From: Lysobacterales bacterium
Lineage (GTDB): Bacteria > Pseudomonadota > Gammaproteobacteria > Xanthomonadales > Marinicellaceae
DNA length: 64,000 nucleotides
Assembly: GCA_020442635.1 (NCBI GenBank)
Contig: JAGRJR010000001.1
Location: 26,213 to 90,212 of the forward strand
Direction of reading: 5' to 3'
Shown here: positions 39,536 through 48,652 of the stretch, one piece after another
Layout of the letters: each line of letters opens with the position of its first letter
How positions within the stretch are numbered: position 1 is the first letter of the stretch
Notes under the pieces: generated by a model
Database searches by the model: none
What the model saw: the letters and a program-made list of their open reading frames with translations, nothing else
Told to the model about the DNA's origin: nothing
Made by a program: the position numbers and the translations under genes

Positions 39536-41480
39536 ACGTTACCTGACAAAATCTCGATTCAAAACAGCGCTTGAATGTCCTACCAAGCTATTTTATCTTA
39601 ATAAATCTGAATATGACGATATCAAAGAAGGAGATGGCTTTCTTCAGGCTTTGGCCGAAGGTGGTTATCAGGTGGGTGAATTGGCTAAGTTGTATTATCC
39701 TGGAGGTCATGACATCACTGATAGGGGTTACCTCAAGCCACTGGAAAAGACTTATGAGTTGCTCAAGCAAGATGATGTCATCATCTATGAGGCTGCTATC
39801 TTGTTTGAAAACCTATTTGTTAGAGTGGATGTGCTGGTTAAGCAAGGAAATAAAATCAAACTGATAGAGGTTAAGGCCAAGTCATACGACGGGAAAGGAG
39901 TGGATACTTTTGTTAATCACAGCGGTTTTATTGTTTCTAAGTGGAAACCTTATTTATACGATGTGGCTTTTCAAAAATATGTAATGGCACTGGCGTTTCC
40001 TGAATATCAGATTGAAAGCTATTTGATGTTGGCTGATAAAACCAAGATTACGTCAGTTGATGGTCTTAATCAGAAAATTCAGTTGGTTAAAGATGCCGAA
40101 GGCGAAATTGGTGTGAAGCTGGTGGGCAATGTTTCTCCTGAGGCATTGGGAAATCCAATTCTCACTGCAGTGGATGTCAGTGAATTGGTGGAGCGTATTC
40201 ATGATGGGACTGACAGTCAGGTCGTACCACAATATGGTTTTGCCGATTTGGTCAGTAGGCTTGCAAGTGCCTATGAAAATGATGATAAATTGGTGAATAC
40301 ATTAGGAAATCATTGTGCGAAATGCGAGTTTAGGTCTTATGATACCCATAAAAAATCAGGGTTTAATGAATGTTGGAAACAGCAAACTTCGCTAACAAAT
40401 TCAGACCTCCAAAAGCCATTGGTTCTAGATTTATGGAGCTTCAGCCGCAAGCAACATTGTATTAAACAAGGAAAGTACTTAATGTGTGATCTGGAAAAAG
40501 CAGACATAGGAAACATCGCTGATTTTTCAGATGAACAGCTGACCAAGCAACAGCGGCAATGGTTACAAGTTGAGAAAGTGAAAAATAATGACAGCACTGC
40601 TTACCTCAATCGAAGAGGGCTAAAAAAGGAATTAGAACTTCATAGGTATCCATTGCATTTTATTGATTTTGAAACGGCTATGGTGGCCATTCCTTTTTAC
40701 AATAACACACCACCTTATGAACAGATAGCATTTCAGTATTCACATCATGTCATGTATGAAGACGGCAGGGTAGAGCACAAAAGCCAATTTATCGCTACAG
40801 AGAAAGAACAGTTTCCTAATTTTGATTTTGTTCGAGCACTGCAGCAAGACCTGGAACAAGATGATGGTAGCATTTTTCGTTTTGCAGCACATGAAAACAC
40901 GGTGTTAAAGCAAATCAAAACACAACTTATTGAAAAAACAGAAATACAAGTCGATGATCGTGAGCAATTGATTCAGTTTATTGATACGGTGACTCAAGGA
41001 GGAGCACGCAGTATGGTTGATTTGTGCGAAATAGTTGAACATCACTATTATGATCCCTACACCAAAGGCTCTAACTCCATCAAAGCAATTTTACCTGCAG
41101 TTTTGCAGCGTTCTGAATACATACAAAATCGATACGGCCAACCTATTTATGGCAAGGGTTGCGAAATCAGCAGTTTAAATTTTGATCAACCACAAACCTG
41201 GTTACAAACAGGCGGGTCTGGTGATATCGTCAGTCCTTATAAGTTACTTCCTGATATCTTTGAAGGTGTAGCTGAGGAAATAGCCAGAAGTTTTATGACC
41301 GCACATGAATTGTCAGAAGGTGGTGATGCTTTAACAGCTTATGCCAAGATGCAATTTCCTGAAATGACTGTTGAGGAAAAAGAACTGGTGATTAAAGGCC
41401 TTTTACGATACTGCGAACTGGACACATTGGCGATGGTAATGATTTATGAATACTGGCTGAGCGAGTTAAGAAGTGAATGA
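39528..41480 (+). CDS. DUF2779 protein (Cas4/RecB-like nuclease with DnaQ-like domain)
   Basis: About 650 residues from the ATG at 39528, overlapping the previous gene by 8 bases; an in-frame start at 39510 is less likely. The N-terminal half is a RecB/Cas4-like nuclease: FKTALECPTKLFYL (a Cys), then acidic FVRVDVLVKQ and LIEVKAKS, and a later cysteine group HCAKCEFR...NECW. These four cysteines could hold an iron-sulfur cluster. The second half is the DUF2779 region with LHFIDFETAMVAIPF (DnaQ-like exonuclease motif DxE) and a later RYCELDTLAMVMIYEYW. It ends the island. The family occurs in many defence loci but its role is not established. Confidence 0.85.
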   Translation: MTKRYLTKSRFKTALECPTKLFYLNKSEYDDIKEGDGFLQALAEGGYQVGELAKLYYPGGHDITDRGYLKPLEKTYELLKQDDVIIYEAAILFENLFVRVDVLVKQGNKIKLIEVKAKSYDGKGVDTFVNHSGFIVSKWKPYLYDVAFQKYVMALAFPEYQIESYLMLADKTKITSVDGLNQKIQLVKDAEGEIGVKLVGNVSPEALGNPILTAVDVSELVERIHDGTDSQVVPQYGFADLVSRLASAYENDDKLVNTLGNHCAKCEFRSYDTHKKSGFNECWKQQTSLTNSDLQKPLVLDLWSFSRKQHCIKQGKYLMCDLEKADIGNIADFSDEQLTKQQRQWLQVEKVKNNDSTAYLNRRGLKKELELHRYPLHFIDFETAMVAIPFYNNTPPYEQIAFQYSHHVMYEDGRVEHKSQFIATEKEQFPNFDFVRALQQDLEQDDGSIFRFAAHENTVLKQIKTQLIEKTEIQVDDREQLIQFIDTVTQGGARSMVDLCEIVEHHYYDPYTKGSNSIKAILPAVLQRSEYIQNRYGQPIYGKGCEISSLNFDQPQTWLQTGGSGDIVSPYKLLPDIFEGVAEEIARSFMTAHELSEGGDALTAYAKMQFPEMTVEEKELVIKGLLRYCELDTLAMVMIYEYWLSELRSE

Positions 41481-41710
41481 AAATAAATATGTATAAATGA
41501 TCAAAAATAATGCCATATTCTATGGAAAATTGCGCAGCAGTATTCCAGGTTAAGACAGGCATACCCGCGTTTCTATTATTTCAGCCAATCTTTCTTTTTT
41601 TCCCGGGTTTATGTTCTAACTGTATTTCTTTGTTGGGATATTCTGGTAAGTACAATAGTCATTTGTGTTATGATGTTTGAGTTCTTTTGATAATTGTCTA
41701 AGGGGGGAGA

Positions 41711-43717
41711 ATGAAGTTTGAACATGAGCTAAACACAAGAGCCCAAATTCAAAAAAAACCACAGGGTAATCCAAATCGGCTGATTTTTTTGCTGTTGTTC
41801 TTTTTATCCTATGGTGTTTCGGCACAAACCTATTTGGTTGATTTCAGTGCTTGGTCTAATCCTAACAATAATGGTGCAGCTTTTGTATGGAACTCTTTGA
41901 CCAGTACCCAGACAAATGTCATGTTGTCTGATGATGGTGGTAACAGCAGTTCGGTTAATTTAACTCATAATTTATTGTCTGATAATAATCATAACAGTGG
42001 ATGGACGGCTGGTAACGTGGGCTGGGTTCATACCAGTGCGGTGGATGGCTTGTACAGTGGTTCTAACAGTACGGTTACCATCAGCGGATTAAGCAATGGC
42101 TTTTTTTATGGTATTGATGTTGTGGCCTTGGAGACTGCATTTCCTAGCGTGGCCGATATTACAGTACAGGGAAATTTTGCTGACAGTAATCGATTAGGAA
42201 CCAATGCATTAGGAGATAACTGGACTACTGATGGTGATGGTATTAATAATTGGCTTACCTGGACCAATGTGTCGCCCTCTTCAGGTTCCATAATCATTAA
42301 CATTACTTCTGTAACACCTGGTGCGTATTCCACCATGAGTGCCATCAGAATCCAGACTTTGGGACCGTCCAATACACCACCAACAGCCGCCAGCTTCATC
42401 GCTAACGTCACGGAAAATCAAACGCATACTTTTATGGCTGCTGATTTTGGCTACGATGATGTTGATGCTGATCCTTTGGTTTATGTTGTGTTGGAATCAG
42501 TACCTACCGTAGGTACTTTGTACCTTGATGCTAATGACAACGACGCTTTTGATGCAGGTGAAGAGGTGAGTAATGGAGCGTCGATTGCTGATCCATTTTT
42601 ACAGGCGGGAGATTTGCAGTACATTCAGAACGGAGCTGTGAATACAACATTTCAATTTGAAGTGAGTGATGGAACCGATACAAGTTCTGGTGATTATTTA
42701 GCACAAATACAAATGACTCCCATACCAGCCACTATTACCAGTGTATCTGTGCCAGCCAATGACATCTATGCCAATGAAGCAAATTTGGATTTTACTGTAA
42801 ATTTCACTAAAGCTGTTGAGGTCAGTACTTTTAATGGCGTTCCCGCCATTGAATTGGTTATCGGTGCGATTAATGTCGATGCCACCTACCTTTCTGGTTC
42901 AGGTTCAACTGCATTGCTTTTCCGTTACAACATACAGCCGGGTGAGTCTGATAATGATGGAATTGCTATCAGCTCATTGAATCTTAATAATGGTGAAATT
43001 TATAGCAATGTTAATGTAGCGGCTGATTTGACTCTGAGTAATGTGGGCAATACATCTTTAGTTTTGGTTGATGCGATCCAGCCTCAAGTGCAATCTGTGA
43101 CCAGACATGATCCGGTAAGTAGCCCTACAGATGCCGATGAGGTGACATTGCGCTACACATTCACAGAATCTGTTTCTGGTGTTCAGGCAGGCAATTTTGG
43201 TAGTACACATCCATTAGTGATTACTGATATTTCTGTAACCCCAGTTTCTGGACTTATTTACGATGTCACTTTTGGTGGACCTGCTTTGGCAGATACCAAT
43301 GATGAAATCTTTTTTACTATTAACACTGCTGGCATAACAGACTTGCCAGGCAATCTTATGCAGAGTAATGCAGTGATAGGTACTAATCAAAACAGTTATG
43401 TTTTTGAAAACTATTATTTTGTTGGTGGCACTGTGAGTGGATTGTTGGAAGGTAATTATTTAGTATTAACGAACAATGGTGTTGATGACGAAACCATTAT
43501 CACTAATGGTGTTTATGTGTTTGATACCCCTCTGGCTCACGGGTCACCCTATATGGTTGTGGTTGACTTGCAACCAGACGATCCTATTCAACCTTGTGTG
43601 GTAAACAATGATGATGGCAGTATTGAGGGTGCAGATGTGGTTAATGTTGATATCACTTGTGAAGTGGGTATCGATTTAATCTACAGAGATGGATTTGAAC
43701 AAGTTGATGTGAACTGA
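41711..43717 (+). CDS. Large secreted beta-rich protein with D-L-I-Y-R-D-G-F-E terminus
   Basis: A 668-residue protein. A strong AGGGGGGAG ribosome-binding site fixes the start. The export segment RLIFLLLFFLSYGVSAQ sits after a 25-residue polar stretch, which is unusually long. The mature protein is Asn/Asp/Ser/Thr-rich with several beta-sandwich modules: a fibronectin-like N-terminal domain, a cadherin-like repeat (NTPPTAASFIANVTENQTHT) and Ig-like bacterial domains (ADLTLSNVGNTSLVL, SPTDADEVTLRYTFTESVSG). The C-terminus is DLIYRDGFEQVDVN. It is probably a surface adhesin-like protein. A terminator follows. It lies just outside the defence island and is unrelated to it in composition. Confidence 0.82.
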   Translation: MKFEHELNTRAQIQKKPQGNPNRLIFLLLFFLSYGVSAQTYLVDFSAWSNPNNNGAAFVWNSLTSTQTNVMLSDDGGNSSSVNLTHNLLSDNNHNSGWTAGNVGWVHTSAVDGLYSGSNSTVTISGLSNGFFYGIDVVALETAFPSVADITVQGNFADSNRLGTNALGDNWTTDGDGINNWLTWTNVSPSSGSIIINITSVTPGAYSTMSAIRIQTLGPSNTPPTAASFIANVTENQTHTFMAADFGYDDVDADPLVYVVLESVPTVGTLYLDANDNDAFDAGEEVSNGASIADPFLQAGDLQYIQNGAVNTTFQFEVSDGTDTSSGDYLAQIQMTPIPATITSVSVPANDIYANEANLDFTVNFTKAVEVSTFNGVPAIELVIGAINVDATYLSGSGSTALLFRYNIQPGESDNDGIAISSLNLNNGEIYSNVNVAADLTLSNVGNTSLVLVDAIQPQVQSVTRHDPVSSPTDADEVTLRYTFTESVSGVQAGNFGSTHPLVITDISVTPVSGLIYDVTFGGPALADTNDEIFFTINTAGITDLPGNLMQSNAVIGTNQNSYVFENYYFVGGTVSGLLEGNYLVLTNNGVDDETIITNGVYVFDTPLAHGSPYMVVVDLQPDDPIQPCVVNNDDGSIEGADVVNVDITCEVGIDLIYRDGFEQVDVN

Positions 43718-43753
43718 CTTTGTATTCTTTTGAATTGTAGTTAGCTATCAAAT

Positions 43754-43782
43754 AAAACGCCCAAATTAACACAGGGCGTTTT
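43754..43782 (+). terminator. Intrinsic terminator of the large secreted protein gene
   Basis: Perfect 9-bp stem AAAACGCCC (43754-43762) / GGGCGTTTT (43774-43782) with an 11-base loop, ending in a T-run. Confidence 0.9.
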
Positions 43783-44061
43783 CTTGTAGGATATACAGAA
43801 AACTCAAATAGATAGAAACCTTTGCTTGATTGGTTATCAAAGATAAAAAGTTTAAAAAGTACCACTCTGCGTTGAAAAAAACTTGTCGATAATGACGCAT
43901 TGACTGTATTTTTCGCCTTCATTGGTACATTTAATTCTTTTCTTAATTGCCCAGAATCAAGCAAAGGTCATTAGATAATTTAAAGATTTATCCGTGTAAT
44001 CAAAGTTTATGGATTAAGATTAATCAAATTTTATTTTTCCACTGATCATCTTACAAGCTTT
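43783..44061. other. Gene-free stretch holding a small inverted-repeat element
   Basis: The 344 bases between the secreted-protein stop and the aminotransferase hold a terminator, then the short element at 43818-43968, then an AT-rich region that should contain the aminotransferase promoter. No coding frame was recognised. Confidence 0.7.
43818..43968. repeat. Small non-autonomous element, copy 2 (151 bases)
   Basis: Ends are a perfect 14-bp inverted repeat: ACCTTTGCTTGATT (43818-43831) and AATCAAGCAAAGGT (43955-43968). Internal blocks CCACTCTGCGTTGAAAAA and CTTAATTGCCCAGAATCAAG are shared with the copy at 52521-52822, so this is a short relative with an internal deletion. It encodes no transposase. 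Confidence 0.8.
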
Positions 44062-45246
44062 ATGACTGATTCAATATTCAAATCAAAACTTCCCAATGTT
44101 GGCACCAGTATTTTTACTAAGATGTCGTTATTGGCCAATCAATATGGAGCGATTAATTTATCACAGGGCTTTCCCGAGTTTGATGTGCCAGATTATTTAA
44201 AATCGAGGATAAATGAAGCCATTGTTGGTGGTAAGAATCAATATTGTCCTTCGATGGGTTTGCCGGATTTGTTGCATGAAATAGGGGCTTTGGTACAGCG
44301 ATGTTATATCGAGAATGAAACCAGAAAAATGGATGCTTTGCATTCTGTCACAGTGACTTCGGGAGCCACCGAGGCTTTGTGGGTGGCTTTTCAGACTATC
44401 GTTAGACCGGGTGATGAGGTGATTGTATTTGATCCGGCTTATGATTCTTATGAACCTGCTATTGAATTGGCTGGTGGTCGTTGTCGGCATGTTGCTATGA
44501 GTGCGCCAGATTATGCGATTGATTGGAATGTGGTTGAAAATACCATTAATCACCAAACCCGTGCAATTGTGATCAACACCCCGCATAACCCAACAGGCAC
44601 TTTGTTGGTTCAAAGTGATATGGAAATTCTACAAAAACTTGTGCTTAAACATGATTTGTATGTGATCAGTGATGAAGTTTATGAGCACATCACTTTCGAT
44701 GGTTTGCGTCATGAGAGTGTGTTGCGCTATCCTGAGTTGTTTATGCGGTCTATGGTGATTTCAAGTTTTGGTAAAACCTTTCACTGCACCGGATGGAAAT
44801 TAGGTTATTGTGTAGCGCCTAAAGCTTTAACTGATGAGTTCAGAAAAATTCATCAATATGTGACTTTTTGCTCTTTTACGCCAGCGCAATTTGCCATTGC
44901 TCAGATGCTGAAAGCACATCCACAACACATGGATGAATTATCAGGCTTTTATCAGCAAAAGCGTGACGTATTGGTTTCTGCTTTGCAAGATTCCCGATTC
45001 GAAGTTTTACCTTCCAAAGGAACTTATTTTGTGTTGGTGGATTACAGTGAAATTTCAGATTTGAATGATGTTGAGTTTTGTCATTGGCTCACCAAGGAAA
45101 TAGGGGTAGCCGCCATTCCACTCAGTCCATTTTATCAAGCTGACTTGCTGAATGAATACCACCAAAAGCATAAGATAGTGCGATTGTGTTTTGCCAAACA
45201 TGATGAAACCTTGCTAAAAGCCGCGGAGCTGCTATGTCAACTTTGA
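44062..45246 (+). CDS. Methionine/glutamine-type aminotransferase (YbdL-like)
   Basis: A 394-residue PLP-dependent class I/II aminotransferase. Visible: INLSQGFPEFDVPDYL near the start, the substrate-binding SGATEAL, PHNPTGTLL and SDEVYEHITFDG, and the PLP-Schiff-base lysine in SSFGKTFHCTGWKLGY (Lys238). This pattern fits the YbdL/KAT (methionine or kynurenine) aminotransferases. Its stop overlaps the following omega-amidase gene by 13 bases. That pairing implies the transamination of 4-methylthio-2-oxobutanoate with glutamine to give methionine and 2-oxoglutaramate, the final step of methionine salvage. The exact amino donor is inferred from the pairing. Confidence 0.88.
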   Translation: MTDSIFKSKLPNVGTSIFTKMSLLANQYGAINLSQGFPEFDVPDYLKSRINEAIVGGKNQYCPSMGLPDLLHEIGALVQRCYIENETRKMDALHSVTVTSGATEALWVAFQTIVRPGDEVIVFDPAYDSYEPAIELAGGRCRHVAMSAPDYAIDWNVVENTINHQTRAIVINTPHNPTGTLLVQSDMEILQKLVLKHDLYVISDEVYEHITFDGLRHESVLRYPELFMRSMVISSFGKTFHCTGWKLGYCVAPKALTDEFRKIHQYVTFCSFTPAQFAIAQMLKAHPQHMDELSGFYQQKRDVLVSALQDSRFEVLPSKGTYFVLVDYSEISDLNDVEFCHWLTKEIGVAAIPLSPFYQADLLNEYHQKHKIVRLCFAKHDETLLKAAELLCQL

Positions 45247-46025
45247 AAATTGCTGTTGTCCAATATGATATTCAATGGCTAAAGAAAGCGGCTAATTTGA
45301 CAACACTGCGCCAAATGATTGGTGCTTTTTTCAAGGATAGCAAAGCGATTAATTTAATGTTGTTACCTGAAACGTTTTCTACGGGTTTTTGTACCTCTGA
45401 ACCCGATGTTCGAGAATCGGTAGATGGCGGTGATGATTTACTCTTTCTGAAAGAGGTGGCCACAACATACAATTGTGTGGTGGCAGGTTCAGTGTTTGTG
45501 GCGCAAGCTGAGAAGAAAGTCAATCGATTTTATTGGGTTTGGCCGGATGGGCAGGTAGCGTATTACGATAAGCGGCACCTGTTCCGCTTGGGTAAGGAAA
45601 ATGATTTTGTGATACAAGGCCATGAGCGGAAAATCATTGAAGTCAATGGTATACGCATTCTGCCTCAAGTTTGTTATGACTTGCGTTTTCCGGTTTGGTC
45701 AAGAAACCTTCAGGACTATGACATGATGGTTAATGTAGCCAATTGGCCAGCAGTCAGACGGTCAGCTTGGGAGGTTTTGTTAAAAGCCAGGGCGATAGAA
45801 AATCAGGCTTATGTAGTTGGTGTCAATCGTGTCGGAACCGATGGTAGAGGTGTGGCGCATTCAGGTGGTAGCATTATCCTGGATTATTTGGGCGAACCTC
45901 TTGAAGTTGCCGAAGATAATTGTCAACAAATCATTACGGCTGAACTGAATTTTTCTGCTTTAAAACAATTTAAACAGGATTTTCCTTTTTACTTGGATGC
46001 GGATGAATTTAAGGTTTCACAATAG
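45234..46025 (+). CDS. Carbon-nitrogen hydrolase, omega-amidase (YafV-like)
   Basis: A 263-residue nitrilase-superfamily amidase with the Glu-Lys-Cys triad: LLPETFSTGF (Glu46), YDKRHLFR (Lys113) and PQVCYDLRFPVWSRN (Cys147). This block fits YafV-type omega-amidases, which hydrolyse 2-oxoglutaramate to 2-oxoglutarate and ammonia. Overlap with the aminotransferase gene shows that the two act together: the aminotransferase makes 2-oxoglutaramate from glutamine and this enzyme removes it, pulling the reaction forward. Length is typical of the family. Confidence 0.9.
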   Translation: MSTLKIAVVQYDIQWLKKAANLTTLRQMIGAFFKDSKAINLMLLPETFSTGFCTSEPDVRESVDGGDDLLFLKEVATTYNCVVAGSVFVAQAEKKVNRFYWVWPDGQVAYYDKRHLFRLGKENDFVIQGHERKIIEVNGIRILPQVCYDLRFPVWSRNLQDYDMMVNVANWPAVRRSAWEVLLKARAIENQAYVVGVNRVGTDGRGVAHSGGSIILDYLGEPLEVAEDNCQQIITAELNFSALKQFKQDFPFYLDADEFKVSQ

Positions 46026-46127
46026 ATGGGTTAAAACGTTTAATCAAGATTAATGTTTAGTTTAAATAGATATTATTTCAACACCTCGATGTTTATAATC
46101 CACTTATGGCTATAATTTTTTGTTGAA

Positions 46128-46991
46128 ATGAGTGAAAAGACCTTGCAAATACGTGATAAAACCATTTTTGATGGCTTTATTGTAAAGTACTTACTTAAAT
46201 TTATTTTCAAAGTTTGGTTCAAACTAAGCGGTTGGAAGGCGATTAATTCTGGCCACGATGGCGCGGGCATAACAATTGCTGCTCCGCATACCTCTAATTG
46301 GGATGTGGTTTATGCCATGGGCGCAGCGATTATTTTTGATATCAAAATTTATTTTTCAATCAAGGAAAGCTGGTGTCGTAAACCAGTCATTGGCCGTTTG
46401 ATGATGTGGATGGGAGCTATACCCATCAATCGTTCAGGTGCACAAGGACAAATTGACAAGATCAGAATGTTTGTTAATAAGCACAAAGAGCAGCATGTTT
46501 TCTTTCTGTTCACACCAGAGGGTACCCGTGGCAAAGTGGAAAAATGGAAAACTGGTTTTTACCACTTAGCGCAAGGTTGTGATTTGCCCATTTTTTTAGC
46601 CAAAGTTGATTTCAAAAATAAAGAATCCGGGGTATTTCACACTTATCAATTAACTGGTGATAAAGAACAGGACATTCGTTCAATACAAGCATCCTACAAA
46701 AAAATCAGAGGTAAATACCCTGAATTACAATTTCCTAAATACACAGGGCCGTTGCCGGAATTATCAGAGGTGGAATCTTTAATACTTAAAACCATTCATT
46801 CGGCAAAAGGGGTCGCTACCCAATTTGAAATTGCGGCGAAACTTAAGGCCAATCAACTATCAACCAAGATGCTGGACTTTCTGGTTGAAAAAGGCGTTTT
46901 GGAAAAAGTGGAAGGCAATGATTCAGAGCCAAAATACCAATTAACCTTTGCTGGTCGTGGTTGTTTGTTGCACTTGTATCCTGCATTGTAA
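46128..46991 (+). CDS. 1-acyl-sn-glycerol-3-phosphate acyltransferase-like protein
   Basis: A 287-residue protein with the PlsC acyltransferase motifs: HTSNWD (His54, Asp59; HX4D), then IPINRSGA and FTPEGTRGKVEKWKTGFYHLA (EGTR). Residues about 15-30 form a hydrophobic membrane-associated segment. The C-terminal about 80 residues (after LSEVESLILKTIHSAKG) resemble a winged-helix domain (FEIAAKLKANQLSTKMLDFL), which is unusual for a plain PlsC. It transfers an acyl chain to a lysophospholipid or related acceptor. The function of the C-terminal domain is unknown. Confidence 0.82.
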   Translation: MSEKTLQIRDKTIFDGFIVKYLLKFIFKVWFKLSGWKAINSGHDGAGITIAAPHTSNWDVVYAMGAAIIFDIKIYFSIKESWCRKPVIGRLMMWMGAIPINRSGAQGQIDKIRMFVNKHKEQHVFFLFTPEGTRGKVEKWKTGFYHLAQGCDLPIFLAKVDFKNKESGVFHTYQLTGDKEQDIRSIQASYKKIRGKYPELQFPKYTGPLPELSEVESLILKTIHSAKGVATQFEIAAKLKANQLSTKMLDFLVEKGVLEKVEGNDSEPKYQLTFAGRGCLLHLYPAL

Positions 46992-47119
46992 TCTGCTTTT
47001 TTTTTCAGTGTCCAACTTTGATGCAAAGTAGATTCTCTACAAACAAATCCCGCTTATTCATGTACAACTACATTTGCACATAGAATGTATTAACATATTT
47101 GAAACTGTAGCGGGCAGAG

Positions 47120-48520
47120 TCAATTGATTAAAAAATGAGCCGCAATGCTGGCAACATAACCTAACGCAATAACAGGTGTCCATTTGAGGTGCATAAAGAA
47201 GGTGTAATTGCCTCTGGCTTGACCCATAAGTGCCACACCAGCTGCTGAACCAATGGATAGTAAACTGCCGCCTACACCAGCTGTTAATGTTACCAGTAAC
47301 CATTGTAATTCAGGCATGTCGGGATTCATGGTAAGGACGGCAAACATCACGGGGATGTTGTCGATGATGGCAGAAATCAAGCCCACAAAAATATTGGCAT
47401 AGGTGGCGCCAAAATTACCATAGAAAAATTCAGAGGCATGGGCTAAATAACCGATGAAGCCCAACCCTCCTACGCACAGGATGACGCCATAAAAGAAAAA
47501 CAGGGTATCCCATTCTGCCCGGGCGATGTTATTAAATACATCAAACTTGTCGTAATCGTCATCGCTTTCATTGATTAAACCACTCTCGTGAAAATGGTGA
47601 TGGATTTGTCGATTGAGAAAATACGAATAAATTTTCAGGTAACCTAAACCAAACATCATGCCAAATACTGGAGGTAAATCAAGAACACTGTGAAAACAAA
47701 CGGCTGTGATAATGGTGGCTAAAAATAAAAAAACGATTTTTATACCACCGGCCTTGATAATTGTGTTATTGGCAGATTTTGAATAGGGTTTTTCCCTGGT
47801 AATCGCAAAACTCATGATAGCAGCTGGTACCAAAAAGTTCACAAGTGAGGGGATAAATAACTTGATAAAGTGTTCAAAGGGAACCATGCCTTTTTGCCAA
47901 ACCATCAGTGTGGTGATGTCACCAAAAGGGCTGAAAGCACCGCCTGCATTCGCAGCAACAACAATATTGATACAACTAAGCCCAATGAACTTTTTGTGGG
48001 AACTGCCTACAGCCATCACCACTGCACACATGATCAGTGAAGTGGTTAAATTATCAGCCACTGGCGAGAGAAAAAATGACATGATGCCAGTTAACCAAAA
48101 CAACTGGAGGTAAGAAAATCCTCGATATATTAACCAATCACGCAATGCATCAAAAACACCTCTTTCAGCAATGGCATTGATATAAGCCATTGCAACCAGT
48201 AAAAAGAAAAACAATTCTGCATATTCCAGTAAATTATGCCGGATGGCCTGCTCAACCAAATGATCATGTCCGGTGTTTAATTGTGAGGCGGCGATAAATA
48301 TCCATATCAGCCCTGCTGCTAACAGCACCGGTTTGGACTTTTTTAGTTCGAGTTTTTCTTCGAGTATAACGAGGGTATAAGCCAGGATGAAGAGCAAAAG
48401 GCACAGGTATCCCACCCAATGATTGGTTAAATCAACTGCCGTGGCTAATTCATTGGAAAAAGCTGGCCATGGCAATAATAAAAACAGAATTGGGAGGAAG
48501 GTAGAATACTTTTGTGTCAT
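47120..48520 (-). CDS. nhaD: NhaD-family sodium:proton antiporter
   Basis: A 466-residue integral membrane protein with about 12 hydrophobic helices. The NhaD/ArsB-ion-transporter signatures are present: SPVADNLTTSLIMCAV and NIVVAANAGGAFSPFGDITTLMVW, plus FVGLISAIIDNIPVMFAVL late in the protein. An N-terminal hydrophobic segment (STFLPILFLLLPWPAFS) looks like a signal anchor. NhaD exchanges cytoplasmic Na+ for H+. It lies downstream of the oad genes on the same strand after 132 bases, so it probably belongs to the same sodium-cycle group. Confidence 0.9.
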   Translation of the reverse strand: MTQKYSTFLPILFLLLPWPAFSNELATAVDLTNHWVGYLCLLLFILAYTLVILEEKLELKKSKPVLLAAGLIWIFIAASQLNTGHDHLVEQAIRHNLLEYAELFFFLLVAMAYINAIAERGVFDALRDWLIYRGFSYLQLFWLTGIMSFFLSPVADNLTTSLIMCAVVMAVGSSHKKFIGLSCINIVVAANAGGAFSPFGDITTLMVWQKGMVPFEHFIKLFIPSLVNFLVPAAIMSFAITREKPYSKSANNTIIKAGGIKIVFLFLATIITAVCFHSVLDLPPVFGMMFGLGYLKIYSYFLNRQIHHHFHESGLINESDDDYDKFDVFNNIARAEWDTLFFFYGVILCVGGLGFIGYLAHASEFFYGNFGATYANIFVGLISAIIDNIPVMFAVLTMNPDMPELQWLLVTLTAGVGGSLLSIGSAAGVALMGQARGNYTFFMHLKWTPVIALGYVASIAAHFLIN

Positions 48521-48652
48521 TGGATTTACCTGCTGTTATAAAACTAATTGGGAAAAGCCCAAGTTAAAATCTTTGGTGATGATACCCTTGATAGAATGCT
48601 TTGTCATTGTCTGAAGTCTCTCAGTTTGATATGAATCAATATTGTGACATGT

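Noticed and set aside
30091..41480. CBASS, BREX, DISARM or Gabija assignment of the second gene train
   Set aside because: No cyclic-oligonucleotide cyclase, PglX/PglZ, or GajA/GajB-type gene was recognised; the patatin here is not accompanied by a CD-NTase.
20640..41480. Integrase or phage attachment sites flanking the island
   Set aside because: No integrase or recombinase gene and no matching direct repeats at the two edges were found by eye.
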